DNA of 64,000 nucleotides from Candidula unifasciata. Lineage: Eukaryota > Mollusca > Gastropoda > Stylommatophora > Geomitridae. The stretch is from NCBI GenBank assembly GCA_905116865.2, contig CAJHNH020008444.1, positions 406,311 to 470,310 of the forward strand. Direction: 5' to 3'. A program made the position numbers and the translations under genes. Below are positions 10,561 to 22,500 of the stretch, in pieces. Each line of letters opens with the position of its first letter. Position 1 is the stretch's first letter. Under the pieces are notes generated by a model, which was given only the letters and a program-made list of their open reading frames with translations, was not told the origin of the DNA and made no database searches.

Positions 10561-13500
10561 CTGATGTAGTAGACAACATAAAATGTCAATCATACTGGCC
10601 ATGTTCTAAGAAACAAACAATTCTATGGAAGATTCATTATTGTGTCCTTTTTTCCTTGCTAATCAATAATTACACCTATAGCCAGTTAACTTCCTTCTAC
10701 ATTTACCCTTAAAATGGCGCTGACCCATTGTAATTTACAGCCAGGCTGTGATATCTGTGCATTTCAGCCAACACATCCAATTTCAGCAAAGCCCCAATTA
10801 GCAACCATTAATGACATGTTTGTCAGCAGACATTGCAACCCAACTGTAGACCCACAACTTAACTGTCTTTTCTAGGGCAAATGCAAAATTTAAAGTGACA
10901 CCAAGATATGGACAAACATCAGCCACTGCCAGTCCTCTCTGTGGAGATTTCTTTCTCTTCTTAGCATTCACTAGCTGTAAACTCCAGCAGAAAGTTCTGG
11001 TTGTTAGACTTTGGTCTTGAATCAAAACTTGAGTTTTGTGTGCACATCCGTTTTTATAGATCTGGCTTACTCAAATACAGACTGTTGGTTCCTTGTCCCT
11101 CAGGCAGATGCACTCCTACTTTGAAGGAAACCACTATTAGTTGCCTCCACAACATGCTTGTTGAAAAAAAGGAGAGGGGGGGGGGGTACAGTGGGTCTAT
11201 TCTTTGTTCTCCAAAATGGGGCCCCGGAACCAGAGAGAACTGTGGAGACAGTATGTCGTGTGTGTATGCATGCAATGAAAACTGACCCTTAACAAACAAC
11301 AATATCAACTAAACTTAACCCTTCTGCTGGACAAAACAAATTTCTTCTTCTTGGTGGCCTAGAAAAGAACAAATGCATCCATACTTCAAGAGCTGAATAT
11401 TGAAGAGGGTTGGCTAGTAAAGACAATAAAACAAAGAAAATTGAAATATTTTGGTCACTTGAAACGTCATGGAAGTCTAGAGAGAACAATAATGGAGGGG
11501 TATATGCCTGGGAGGAGAGGAAGAGGAAGGCCAAGGAGAAGATGGGTGCAGGATGTGGCAGATGATCTCCAGATGGGTGTATCAGACGCAGGACATCTTA
11601 TTCAGGATAGGAAGGTTTTCCGGAGGGTTGTTATGGCAGCGAGGTTCCGCGAGGGACATGCTACTGAATGAATGAATGGTGGCCATAGACCATAAACTCT
11701 GCTGGAAAGTTCTGGGTGTTCGTCTATTCTGGACTTTGGTCTTGCTTCAGAAATTATGCTCTGCATGCAGATCCTTTTTACAGTCAGACTTACTGATGAT
11801 ATGCAGACTGTTGGTTCCTTCCCTCTCACTGTGACTTCAAAGGCAAAACCCATAATTAGACACCTTTTTATAACATGCTTGTTAGGAGGACAGGGGATCT
11901 ATTCTTTTGTTTCTCCAACATGCGGCCCTTGGGTGAGCACAGGGCCAGAGCCCTATGTGTCAGCTCAGCATTTATGGAAGCTTCCTTGGATGGCAAGGAA
12001 TGACCATGATCTGCCCTTGTCGGCCACCCTGCCTACATGCGGCTTCCCTGGGTGAGGTCTCCAGGACCAACCCCTATAGATAACGTTGACAAAGGGGACA
12101 GCACACAAATTAGGCCACATGTCACTCACTGTCCCATGAAACTATCTGGGAAGTTAACCCAGTAAACACAAATGCTTGATGGAGTCGGATGTATCGGCTA
12201 ACAGGCGCAAATGTCGCAGCTCTGCTGTTAACAGGCACAACGCACCTACGCCACTCGGACGCACGAAAAGAAGAAACCGTCCATCTTGGGAATCTCTGAT
12301 AAACATCAACTGCACAGTTTTGAAAATGTTACCACTCACATTAATAGTGATAAAAAAAAAAAAAAAAGTTATATTACCTCTTCTTCCATCCTCTTGTAAT
12401 GGCTCTCTTTTTCAGCCTTGAATTTAGCAATTTCCACTTCAGCTTCTTTCTTGGCTGTCTTCAGCTTCAGTGCTTTACCTGGCAACATCAACCGGATTCA
12501 AGTTCTAAACAGTTTGTTTCTTAGTAAATCTTTACACACTCACACACATATGGCCCTAAGATGCCCCTAATCTGGCATCTCTGTCCATTACAAATACCCA
12601 TGAAAGCCATATTATTGCAATGGCCTGTTTCTGGCAAGCCTAGTTAATGGTGCTGGTTCTGTTTGCTCCTGTTAGAAACAAGTTTTGATTATATTTAGTA
12701 CAAACACAATTCAGGGTTGGCTGGGGTGGGGAGGGTTCTGGTTGGTCGTTATCAAACATAAATGACTTTTTAAAGTCATAATTTGCCTTTAGTCTTAGTG
12801 GCTGCATAATCATTTGGATTGTTTTTTAAGTGTAGGGGAGGGGGGAAGAGGGGACAGTAATCAATTTAATTCTCCACTCCATTCATGTTAACTGATTACC
12901 CCCTTCAAGTATGTTTATTTTTCTGTATGACGTACAAAAATAAAACGGTGTAGCAGTCAGATACTCGCGAAACTGGAAGATCATTGTTTTGGGTCCTGGC
13001 AAAGCCAGACTTTTTTTTTATCAAAAGTGACCATGGCTACCAAGTCCACCCAGACTTGATTGGGTACCAAGAAAGTCCTGGGAAATATAGGTGGCCAGCG
13101 TGATGCTGACCACATCTCCCACCAAGTGCCGACCTACAAAATATAGTCTAGAAATATATGTGCCCAAAGGTGCAGAAAAAGGCCCTTAATTAAAGGACTT
13201 TTTGGCTATCCTCCAAATAATGGGCATTAAAGATGGCGACCGCAAAATATCCTTACGAGCCTCAATCACGTGTCACTTAATTTGCGGATTTCCGCCGACT
13301 ACTGCCACCGCCAAGAGTCCCCCACGCAGCTCACGCGAAGTGGATTGGGGCTAAACTAGATGGCTAGGACTCTTGCCCTCTTTAATGCCCGTTATTCAGA
13401 GGATAGCCGACGATTTTTTTATGCATTCAGGTGTATTAGACTAACATGGCTAGACCTATATTTTATTGACCAATCGGCACTTGGCGGGTAAGTGGTCAGC

Positions 13501-15562
13501 ATTACTCCAGCCACCTTTTTGACCTCAATTTAAATATCTAACTACTTGATCACTGCCTTTTGTAGCAAATTAGTACAGACAATAATTCAGTGTAATATAA
13601 ATATGGCAACATCTTCATGTGTGTAACAAAAATTACAATCTTCTGATACAGTATGAAGTTTCTTGGCGTTTACTAGCCGTAAATTCTGGCAGAAAATCCT
13701 GGTTGTTCACCCACTTTTTAACTTGTTCTTGACTTTTAATTTTGTATGCATATCCATTTCACATATCTGTCTTATTTGTATGCAGACTGCTGGTTCCTTG
13801 CCTCTCAAGCGGAGGCGTTTTGCCTTCAAAGGAAAGAACCTAAGTCACCTTTTACTGCATGCCTCTGTTGAAAGGGGGGGGGGGTGTAGTTCTATCCCTC
13901 TCTCTAAGCCCCAAAATCAGGCCTAGGAACCCAGACGCAGACAAGAATATGATCAAATAGGGAGATAAACAGCCTTTTTAAAAATCCAACTAATTCACAT
14001 ATTCTTCAGGATTGAGACCTTGGTGTTCAATGCTGCAGATATCACTCACTTCCATTTATATCTCTCTTGAATTGGTGACTCTAAGCGTTTATATGTTTGC
14101 ATGTATGTTATCTCTCCTCCACTTTGTGGTCTGTACCCATTCAACTCATTTGTGTAGTTATTGTCTAATGCTAACACACATAAAAGTAATTTGTGTAAAT
14201 ACAAATATTAATAGCAGATTAAACATTAAATCTTTTGTTTTCAATACAGTTAGAGTTTAACTTTATGTCCCAGACAGGCATTTTTAAAGTTAACTCATAT
14301 CCTATACATGATAATGAAGAAATGGAGAGTCCAACAGAACATACAGGGAATATAAATTATACTGTAAAACTAATCTGGAGTTATTACCGAAAGTATTTCA
14401 TGATCCTCACTGGTGCTATAGAGCCTGTGCACTGTACTGAGCTTCTTCTGACTCAGACTTTAGTTAGAAGAAGAACAGAGCACTTATGGGTTACTACCCA
14501 TGTGCCATGATGTTGATCCATTGTTCAAACCTCAAACCTGCTTCAAACTAATTCAACAGGGTAATCAGAGATTCTGGAAGATGATCAACACTGAGAGAAA
14601 CACAGGCAAACTTTCAATCAGGTTGCAGCTGGTCCTATAAGCAAGGCAACTCTTTGTAGGCTACTCTACTAAGGAAGGAGACGAGCATGTGTGGGAATGT
14701 CTCAAGTGCAGGGATTAGTTATGTTGGCTATCCTCCGAATAACAGGCACAAAAGATGGTGGCCGCAAAATATCCTTATGAGCCTCAGTCACGTGACAACT
14801 GCGCACTTCCGGCGACTAAATTTGTGGTTTTCCGGCGACCACCGCCACAAGTCCCCCACGCCGTGGCTGTGGTCGGGGGAAAAGCGCAATTGACACGTGA
14901 CTGAGGCTCAAAAGGATATTTTGCGGCTGTCACCTTTTGTGCCCGTTATTCGGAGGATAGCCGTTATGTCCATTCTTGATTCATTCATTTTCCAGACATC
15001 TGTTACCTAAAGTAAAACTTGGTCTAAGAACAGGTTCAAATAATATTAGTATAAGGGACAACATGAGTTGCCACAGACACAGAATGAGAATGGGTTTAAG
15101 TACCCGTGGGATGGGAATAAGAAGTTGAGAATATCGCATCAATTATCATGTAAAGAATAAACCAGTTATTTATCGCATTTGTAAGTTATTTGGTACTGAC
15201 AGATTTTTAAAAAATCTTTGATGGAACAATATAATCATTCTTAGCACCATTTTCACGTCAACTGGTTCAGTAAGAAGAAATGGGTGCCAAATCTTTCTGG
15301 CGGTGGGGGGAGCTGCAACGGTAGAGGCAGAAGATGCTTGTTACACATTTCAATCCCGTGACCTGCAAACTTCACATGACATACATCCGATCTCAAATCC
15401 GCCGATTGATTGTGGTTTGGTTAATTTTTTATGTACTTTATAACTTTTTTGATTAAATAAATGTTAATGATTATACGTACGCTTTCGAGCTTCACCAACC
15501 ATCTCGGATGCTTTCTTTTCAGCAATCAAAAGCTGTTGAATCCCCTCGGTTTTCTGAGCCAT
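10393..15562 (-). CDS. ATP6V1G: V-type proton ATPase subunit G, complete three-exon gene
   Basis: Joining 15562-15481, 12478-12378 and 10560-10393 on the minus strand gives 116 residues and a stop, against about 118 for the family. Subunit G is part of the peripheral stalk of the V1 sector of the proton pump that acidifies endosomes, lysosomes and secretory vesicles; with subunit E it holds the catalytic head against the membrane sector. The N-terminus (GIQQLLIAEKKA, then ARKRK) is the family hallmark. Exon 2 is a charged helix rich in Lys, Glu and Ala, as expected of the stalk coiled coil. The end (FDINIRLHEN) matches the family's C-terminal DIRPEIHEN type motif. Both introns are GT-AG and the phases agree (exon 1 ends one base into an Arg codon; exon 3 starts in phase 0). 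A candidate poly(A) signal on the minus strand lies at 10041-10036, about 350 bases past the stop. The 5' untranslated leader may be spliced: a pyrimidine-rich TTTCTCACAG tract lies about 30 bases before the ATG. Confidence 0.95.
10945..11238 (-). repeat. SINE-A copy, antisense
   Basis: Reads from the TTAGCATTCACTAGCTGTAA 3' end to GGGGCCCCGGAACC, the element's 5' end on the minus strand. A poly-G insertion lies near 11175. Confidence 0.85.
11385..11675 (+). pseudogene. LINE 3' fragment (C-terminal end of reverse transcriptase ORF)
   Basis: An open stretch reads KYFGHLKRHGSLERTIMEGY, then [16 protein letters not shown] and AARFREG before the stop. This is the typical basic tail after the RT domain of animal non-LTR elements. 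It ends in a (GAAT)n tail. Confidence 0.8.
11685..11935 (-). repeat. SINE-A copy, antisense, partial
   Basis: Family blocks AAACTCTGCTGGAAAGTTCT, GGACTTTGGTCTTG and GCAGACTGTTGGTTCCTT in order. The extreme 3' tail is missing. Confidence 0.75.
12378..12478 (-). CDS. ATP6V1G: ATP6V1G coding exon 2
   Basis: Encodes residues 28-61 (R then KALKLKTAKKEAEVEIAKF and on to RMEEE), the charged stalk helix. The acceptor is GCCAG and the donor GTAATA. The split Arg codon is completed by the first two bases. Confidence 0.95.
12945..13160 (+). repeat. SINE-C copy, sense
   Basis: Head GTGTAGCAGTCAGATACTCG with TTGGGTCCTGGCAAAGCC. The later ACCAAGTCCACCCAGACTTG and GGTGGCCAG blocks are shared with copies near 18.8, 30.4 and 31.4 kb. 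The head suggests tRNA origin but is too decayed to name. Confidence 0.6.
13204..13408. mobile_element. Palindromic MITE, copy 1
   Basis: Terminal inverted repeats GGCTATCCTCCAAATAATGG and its complement ATTCAGAGGATAGCC. Flanking 8-mers gacttttt and gacgattt agree at 6 of 8 positions. Same family as 14726-14962. No coding capacity. Confidence 0.8.
13435..13530 (-). repeat. SINE-C 3' part, antisense
   Basis: TGGCTAGACCTATATTTTAT, then ACCAATCGGCACTTGG and GTGGTCAGCAT, the complement of the sense copy's 3' region just upstream; also seen at 31350. Confidence 0.6.
13660..13935 (-). repeat. SINE-A copy, antisense
   Basis: From GCGTTTACTAGCCGTAAATT to AGGCCTAGGAACCCAG, with all internal blocks. 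A G run interrupts it near 13876. Confidence 0.82.
14620..14720 (+). pseudogene. LINE-gamma 3' tail remnant
   Basis: Broken match to the RNase H tail (GGTTGCAGCTGGTCCTATAA ... GAGCATGTGTGGGAATGTCT). Too short and broken to be functional. Confidence 0.55.
14726..14962. mobile_element. Palindromic MITE, copy 2 (better preserved)
   Basis: Inverted arms of about 70 bases: GGCTATCCTCCGAATAAC, then GCCGCAAAATATCCTTATGA and CACGTG, mirrored by CACGTGACTGAGGCTC and TTCGGAGGATAGCC. Flanked by 8-mers gttatgtt (14718-14725) and gttatgtc (14963-14970), which fits a hAT-type 8-bp duplication. It lies in ATP6V1G intron 1. Confidence 0.88.
15481..15562 (-). CDS. ATP6V1G: ATP6V1G coding exon 1
   Basis: Encodes residues 1-27 plus the first base of codon 28. 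The ATG at 15562 opens the family-typical MAQKTEGIQQLL start. The donor is GTACGT, directly after AAG C. Confidence 0.95.
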
Positions 15563-15651
15563 GTTGAAGATTTCAAAGAGTTGGTCTGTGAGAAACAAAT
15601 CGACGCCTACTTTCTTTCCTCTTGACGGTGGTTATCTGGCAGACGTACGGG

Positions 15652-15660
15652 CCGGAAGTG
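15652..15660. promoter_or_regulatory. ETS-type site in the presumed ATP6V1G promoter
   Basis: CCGGAAGTG lies about 90 bases upstream of the ATG. This is the core ETS-factor motif common in animal housekeeping promoters. Its role here is inferred from position only. Confidence 0.4.
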
Positions 15661-15662
15661 GT

Positions 15663-16830
15663 CCGTCGTGTGTTGCCGGTTAAGACAAAATAAGTCCTAA
15701 ACAATAAGGTTGAATCCGTCTTGTGACAAGGCTAAACAAAAGCACCCCACAAACCGCTTTGATATTTAGATGAAGCGGAAACAGAACAAGAATGAATTAG
15801 CGTCGTAGGATAGGATTCGAGTTAAGAGTATATTATGGGTTTTCTGCCTAGGTAATGCGGGTGTGGGGGCAAAGAGCAAACTTATAAGATTGACAGCAAA
15901 CTACGTTACGATATATTGGACCTAGTCGAGGTTCTGTGTGAATAGTAAGGTGGGACACATAGTATCCGGCTATAAGGGACTGCGAGAAGTGAGCAGATGG
16001 TCTGAATGCCATACAGTAATCAGTGCGCAAGGGAAAAGATGGCAGAATCAGCTTGCACAAATCAGTATAGTCACTCTTTGTTAGTCTTATAGAATTGGAC
16101 ATATAATGTATTAATGAGCACTCATAGAAAGGAATAGAATTATAGGACACACTATACAACAAAACAATCGAAAGCTATAGTTACAATGCCAGGAATCAAA
16201 CCTGTCACCTCCACATTGCTAGTGCGCCTGGCCATGGAAACAAGTGTACTAAGAACATGAACAACTAGGCACCCCCAACAAGTGTCTTTATTGGTCATGC
16301 TTGAAATCCACAACTAAGGAATACGGACATAAGTAATCTCAATCCATTTAAATGGCACCATGGGTTACAGAAATGTACATTAACCAAGCATATGCATATT
16401 TATATGGCTTTAAAGAAGGGCATAAGGCAAGCGTGCGAATATATTGACTGCAGTGGTTTTCATTTTGTAATAATTCTATCTTTCACTTGTTCATTAGCAA
16501 TTAAAAAAAAAAAAATTCTGTGGTTTACAATTAAACGATCTGCTGAGATGAATAAAAAAAGAGACAAGTGAAACTGATGAACACATTAAAACACAATCTT
16601 CCTGAAAACCAGTGGAGTGCTTGGCGGGAAAGAGGTAGGGGGGTATAAAGGCAGGAAAGCAAGAGACAAACAGTGATATAAGTGTTAAGATAACAAGCGA
16701 AAGAATAATTGTGTGTGTGTTATTATGAAGAGAGAGCTGATGTAAGAAATAAACAGAGAAATGAAATATTTTGAATGCATAAAAGACAAAAAAATTTCAA
16801 AACACACTGGAGACTGTATTTCCCAACCCA
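15663..16830. other. Upstream of ATP6V1G; no gene seen
   Basis: No divergent gene or exon recognised. Confidence 0.4.
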
Positions 16831-17153
16831 TTATCACTCCTGCTTGTGTGGGTTCCGAGACCCTATTATAGGGAAAACAAAAATAGACCCACTGCCTACC
16901 CAAAAGCATGTCGTAAGAGTCGACTAATTTGGAGCTTCCTTCGAAGTCAGAGTGCATCTGTCTGAGAGGCATGGAACCAGCAGTCTGCTTACAAGTGAGT
17001 CAGGTCTGTCAAATTGATGCACACGCAACATTCAGGTTCTGGAACAGGACTGCAGTCCAGAAGTGGATGAACAACCAGAACTTTTTGCCAGAAATTACAG
17101 CTGGTGAACGTGAAGAAGAAGAAGAAGAAGAAGAAGAAGAAGGTTATCACTCC
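16831..17153 (+). repeat. SINE-A copy, sense, with 10-bp target duplication
   Basis: A full copy at 16841-17143 between TTATCACTCC repeats (16831-16840 and 17144-17153). Its tail is a (GAA) run of about 10-12 units. Near consensus, so probably one of the younger insertions. Confidence 0.92.
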
Positions 17154-18764
17154 CTTGGCCTGCCTTGTTTACTCCAAAGAAAAGGTAACACCAGCACATT
17201 TGAAACCACTCATGCTGCAGATGCTGTAAATAAGAAGAGCAGTGCTTGATCTCTGCTTGTAGGAGCTTTCCTTCTAGACCATCTGCCAACGAAGGCTCAA
17301 TGCCTGGTCTGCCCCGCCATAACATAAAGTTTTTGCATTTTGTTTTTCCTTTCTAGGATAAGGCGCTCCAGATAAGCTTCTCTGCCTGAAGCCATTGGCA
17401 AACTGCGAGATGTGAGGTCCAATGTATGCTGCCAAACTGTCAGCATTAACAGAACACCGGTTTTACTGACTACTGTTTCACTTTATCTCAGCCATACTTG
17501 ACCAAGAAGCTTCTGAACTTGAGTGGTACAGAAACATTATTACAATACCAGGATTAAGAGGAAGGATATAATTGGCATTACGGTGGTACCTTGGCTCATA
17601 AATTGTTGTTGTTGTTTGACTCCAGTCGTGAATTGAAACATTCTCAAGCCGAAACAATTTTCCCACTGAAATCAATTAATCCGATCCTCCACCCTAGAAA
17701 CATTGTTTTTGAATTTTGTGTGTGTGTGTGTGGATCTATGGGGGACAAAAGTATGCAGATCTAATATAAAAAATATACAGTATAAAATGTGTGGAAGACA
17801 GTTACTGGCACAAGTAGATGGTAGAGGCGGGAGAGGATGACCACGCCTTTGAATGAGAGTCCCATTCCATTCTAACGCCAGGCAACTGTGCAGATTTTTT
17901 TTTTCTTGTATCCTGGGAAGTAGTTCGATTGCTGGTTCGGTGTCAAGAATAATTTGTCTTCTTCTTCTAACACTTGAGACCTTTGCTTCCTTAACATTCA
18001 CTCCTTTAGCTAGATCAACCATGTTTATGCAACTTTATTCTTTAAGATTGTCAGGACACTAGATTTAACAATTTTGTATTTTTGGTGAGATCAGAAACAT
18101 AAACATTATTCTCATGTTTAGTTCTTTTTTCCTCTTTCCTTTCTACTGTAATACGCTTTTATTTCTTTACACCACTGTCACTGACACTTTTTACTCTTGT
18201 AGCATCAATAATAATGGTTAATTTAGTGCAACAACAATATTACAAGAATTTTATCAAGAACAACGCAACAACAATGTTCACAGAACGCAAACCTTAGTTC
18301 AACTGATGCTGTTTGTTAGCCAAAAACATAGTGCCACAGTCATGTTTCTGTGTTCGTGAGCCGAGGCACTGTTTTCTGGTTGAGTCAAATTCTGTTAGAA
18401 AATTGTGTACGTAGGCCAATTTGTTTCATTACTAGATTTTTGTGTGACCCAAGGTACCAATGTCTATTTTGTGTTTTAAAAAAAAAACATAGAAGAAACA
18501 TGGCTCCTAAGCATAATGTCTCCAAAATTGAATATTCTTTGACTCGAAGAAGCTCAGCACAGTAAACTCAGGCTCTGTAGCACCGGTAAGGATCCTGCAA
18601 TACTTTGGGTAGATTTGTAACTCAAAATTTTTCCCGGACAGCGCCGTTAGGTTACTCTTTTCAATTTCCAACTGCCAAGGGATTTTTTACATGCGCAACA
18701 ATGCACACGGGCGTCCGATCTCACAACCCAGAGATCAGGGTAAATTACTAAAGTCGAAGTTTGA
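17154..18764. other. No gene seen
   Basis: Intergenic sequence with short low-complexity runs and no recognisable exon. Confidence 0.4.
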
Positions 18765-18910
18765 CTTCCTAGGATTTTGCCTGGTATCCATTTATGGCTT
18801 GGTCGGCCTGGGAGCCAAACTTTTTTATTTTGAAGGGAGATAATCCGACTTAGCGCAAACTCAGAACCTTTTGGCCAGCAGGTGGAGACTATCTGCTATG
18901 CCACAGCGGC
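18765..18910 (-). repeat. SINE-C copy, antisense
   Basis: TTTATGGCTTGGTCGGCCTG, then GATAATCCGACTTAGCG and GTGGAGACTATCTGCTATGC match the complement of the sense copies. Confidence 0.55.
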
Positions 18911-19404
18911 TTCTAATACAAACCTTGGTACCAGAAATTAAGGACACCCTGGGTATGACATGCATAAAGAATGGAAACCGTTAGAGTTATCCTTATCACC
19001 CCTTTGAGGATGCAGTTTTTGGTTATTTGAAGCCCTACTCTGGTATTTGCTAGGGGCTGCAATATAGCCCAGCCATAAATGTCTAATATGGCTTAATGCA
19101 GTTGCTGGGACCTCTCCACGGGTGATCCTCATCCACATGGTGGCACTTTGTGTCATCGGGTGTTTATCGCTTGTGTGATGTCCTGGTGGGGTAAAAGAAG
19201 ATAGATAGTTTGTCAGAGAATGTAGTCTTTTTGGTTGCCTAGCTTCTTTACATTCTGTTCTATATTTTTCATGTTACTTATATCATTTAGCCACATCTGC
19301 CTGGCATGGTTTTTTCTTACTTCTTCAATTTTTTATTGAACCATTTGTATGTTTATGGTGGACACACCAAAACATCCTTCTGCAATCATTTAAATTACAA
19401 TTAT

Positions 19405-19690
19405 TCTTAAAGAAAAACATGAAAGATAAAAATAAAAATACAAAGAAAGATATGACAGACAAAAGAAAGAAAAACATAGCAGAAAAAAATTTCATATTTA
19501 ATTATTATAGACACAATAATACAAAGAAAAACATGGCAAACAAACATAATAATGCAAGGAAAACAGACAAAAATACAAATACAAAAAAAAAAGACAGGAC
19601 AGACAAATAGAAAAAAAAACACAAAAAAAATATGGCAGACACTGAAACAAACAAAATACAAGGGAAAAGTAACACGAAGAAACAGACTGA
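19405..19690. repeat. A-rich diverged tandem repeat
   Basis: Repeated AAAAACATGGCAGACAAA-like motifs of roughly 25-30 bp, heavily decayed. Open frames on both strands are composition artefacts. Confidence 0.6.
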
Positions 19691-19994
19691 AACTGGTTAA
19701 ATGTGTTTAATATTCACATGACATGATAGTGCATTGACTTAACCAGCCAGCATCTCTCAAGTATACAAACAGTAGTCTAGAAATAACCCAACAAATGTTC
19801 ATTAAAAGAACTCTTCCCTATTAGAGTCAAACATGGTCCCTGCCCAGAGCTTAAATGACTCGTGACTTGGGAGATGATGAAAAAACTGGCACTACAATTA
19901 CATATATGGATTGGGTTCCCCTGCAGCCGTCATAGAATCAGCTGTTTGTACATATTTATTGAATTCTGCATGTAAAACATTTCTTCTTGAGTGC

Positions 19995-20245
19995 TCCACA
20001 GCGTTGTTGTGAGGGGAAAAGGAATAGACCCACTTACCCCCAACAAGCATGCCGTAAAAGTCGACTCATTAGGGGTATTTTCTCTGAAGTCAGAGTGCAA
20101 ATGCTTGAGAGGCAAGGAACCAACAGCATGCATACTAGTATGCAAGATCTGTCAAATGTATGTGCACGCAAAACTCAAATTCTGGAACAAGGGAACAAGA
20201 CTTAAGTCCAGAAGTGGATGAACAACCAGAACTTTTCACTGACAA
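19995..20245 (+). repeat. SINE-A copy, sense
   Basis: Blocks AATAGACCCACTTACCCC, AGCATGCCGTAAAAGTCGAC, GAGGCAAGGAACCAACAG and CAACCAGAACTTTTC in order. The (GAA)n tail is lost. Confidence 0.85.
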
Positions 20246-20826
20246 GATATATACCAAAGCGGACTTATAGCAAGGTACCACTTATGCTGGTTTGTTTGAT
20301 TTTGCATTCTGTAGGAAGTCACACACCATGCCTTGATCGATCAGTCTTTATTTTTTAACAACAAACACACAAATAATATATTGCACAATTTACTGAGGGC
20401 ATATTTCGCTGTATCTTATCAGGTGCACACTACAGAAACAACTGATTAAAATGCAGCAAATAAATGAATCCTTCTAACTGAAACACAAAATACACTACAT
20501 TCACAAGTAACTGCCTGTTACACCAGGGCAACCACAAGTTGATGACCATGTCCATAATTTTTTCTGGCAGTACATAATGGTAAGCAGTACCGACACCTTT
20601 TTAGGTATCATTTTTTCAGCGCTAATGTTACAAAGACTTTATGGTGAGTACTAGCACCTTATTTTTTGGGTTCTAGTAACAATAAGCAAGGACAAAAACC
20701 AAAAGAAAACCAGCAATATATGATATAAACAGTCAAAATGTTTTGGGTACATTGTGAGGGGAAATATATTAAAATGTAGTGATTAATGGCAATCCTGATG
20801 GAAAGTGCTGAAGGAAATCAAAGAAA

Positions 20827-21105
20827 TTCTTCTTCTTCTTTGCGTTCACTGACTCAGGCGGAATGTTGTGATTGTTCATCTACTTCTGGACTTTAGTCTT
20901 GTCGCAGTTTGTGAGTTTTGCATGCATATCTATTTTACAGACCTGGCTTATTTGTATGCAGACTGCTGGTTCCTCGCTTCTCATGCAAATGTACTCAGAT
21001 TCTGAAGGAAATGCCACTAATTGACTTGCTTTGTTAGTAGGAGGGGGAAGACGCCAGTAGATTTATCCCTCCTCCCCAAACGCATAATGGGGTCCCGGAA
21101 CCCAC
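20827..21105 (-). repeat. SINE-A copy, antisense
   Basis: Starts with a TTCTTCTTCTTCTT tail, then TGCGTTCACTGACTC, and ends ATGGGGTCCCGGAACCCACA. Confidence 0.88.
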
Positions 21106-21279
21106 AACAGGATCTCAGATTAACCTCTAGATTAGTATTTCCAATTTGAGGGTCCAAGGAATAAATTTACAGGGTCCATGATATTTGCAACAACAAAAAC
21201 TCCTTCTCAGAATGCAAGTTTTTCGGTACGACTTTTAAAAAGTCTTGGCTCTGCAGTAGATCTTTGAAAATAAGGGGGT

Positions 21280-21402
21280 TCGCAGATCTTCACAAATTTG
21301 GAACCACCACTCTAGATGACTTGACCAATCAGAGTGAGAACCCAGATCTTCGCAAATCAGGAACCACCACTCAGATGGCTTGACCAATCAGAGTGAGAAC
21401 AC
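21280..21402. repeat. Short tandem duplication (~62 bp x 2)
   Basis: GGAACCACCACTCTAGATG and GACCAATCAGAGTGAGAAC are repeated with small changes. Confidence 0.75.
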
Positions 21403-21879
21403 TGGTCAAATCTGAGACTGGTGGCCATGTGAGACTGAGAACTAATATTTTCTTTCTCATGTTTGTTGCAGGGTATATGGCAATGATAATAATCACTGAA
21501 ATTTTACATGGTCCATTCCAGCACTGTATGACATAACCAACAATAACTCACATGAGCATATGGTTGAGACTGACACACATACAGGAACAGATTGGGGATG
21601 CAGGGAAAGAGTTCATGTGTGTGAGAGTGAGCATCTGTCTTCGAAGTGATCAATTAAGTTAATTAATCCAAAAAGGGGCATGAAAAGTTTCATCATTTAA
21701 ATAAGTTAACAAAAAATCAGAAATCCAATACAACAAAAAATGAGATTTAAAAAAAAATCAAATGACTGACAAAAATACACAAAGTAATTACTTTCATTAA
21801 AAAAAAAAAAAATACAACTGGAAGGTTAATACTGTAGAATAAAGACAACATTTGGAATAATACAATTCATCATCATCAT

Positions 21880-22285
21880 CAAGTGCTTTGCCAGCTGGCG
21901 TAGGCTTTCATGTGTCGCCACAGATCTCAGTCTTTGGTGTTCTGGATCAATTCCACTGATCAATTTCTCTAGGCCACTGCCTTAAGCCACTCACCATCAT
22001 TTCTCTTGGTCTGCCTCTGCCTCTTCTAGTGATCTTTCCAGTCATCACAATATTTCCCAGTGCTCCTTTTCTCATCACATGACCAAAGAACTTTGTCTCC
22101 TTCTCATTGTTGTATATGATATTCTACTTTCATCAGCCATTTCCAGGCATTCAATGTTGGTTATTCTCCCATTCCAAGGTATTCTCAGCATTCTTCTCAA
22201 GAACCACATTTCAGTTGCCTCCAAACTCTTCATAATTTGTTTGCTCACATTCCAAGACTCTCGATGCAACATTTCATTACTCGTT
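21880..22285 (-). pseudogene. LINE-delta 3' fragment (RT C-terminal region)
   Basis: Minus-strand frames read SLEATEMWFLRRMLRIPWN, then after a frame change MRKGALGNIVMTGKITRRGR. This order (EATEMWxxRRMLRI then GHVMRKxxLxNxVMTGK) is the C-terminal part of an animal non-LTR RT ORF. Frame breaks make it dead. Confidence 0.85.
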
Positions 22286-22414
22286 TTCTGATGTTAAAAT
22301 AATACAAATGAAAAGAATAAATAAATCAAACCGAAAAACTGCACCAAATAATGCATGAAACAACTAATAAATAAATCTACAAACGACAGTGTGGGTTAGA
22401 TGACAATTGTTTGG

Positions 22415-22500
22415 TGTAGGTTCTGGGGTTCCACTCTAGGGGATAACAGAACAGACTCACTGTCCTCGACAGGCATGTCAACAAATGTGACTAATTAATG
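22415..22500 (+). repeat. SINE-A 5' fragment, sense
   Basis: TAGGTTCTGGGGTTCCAC to GTGACTAATTAATG covers only the first third of the family. Confidence 0.65.

Noticed and set aside
19405..19690. Phe/Cys-rich or Lys/Asn-rich membrane-like frames
   Set aside because: Low-complexity A-rich repeat; no conserved motif.
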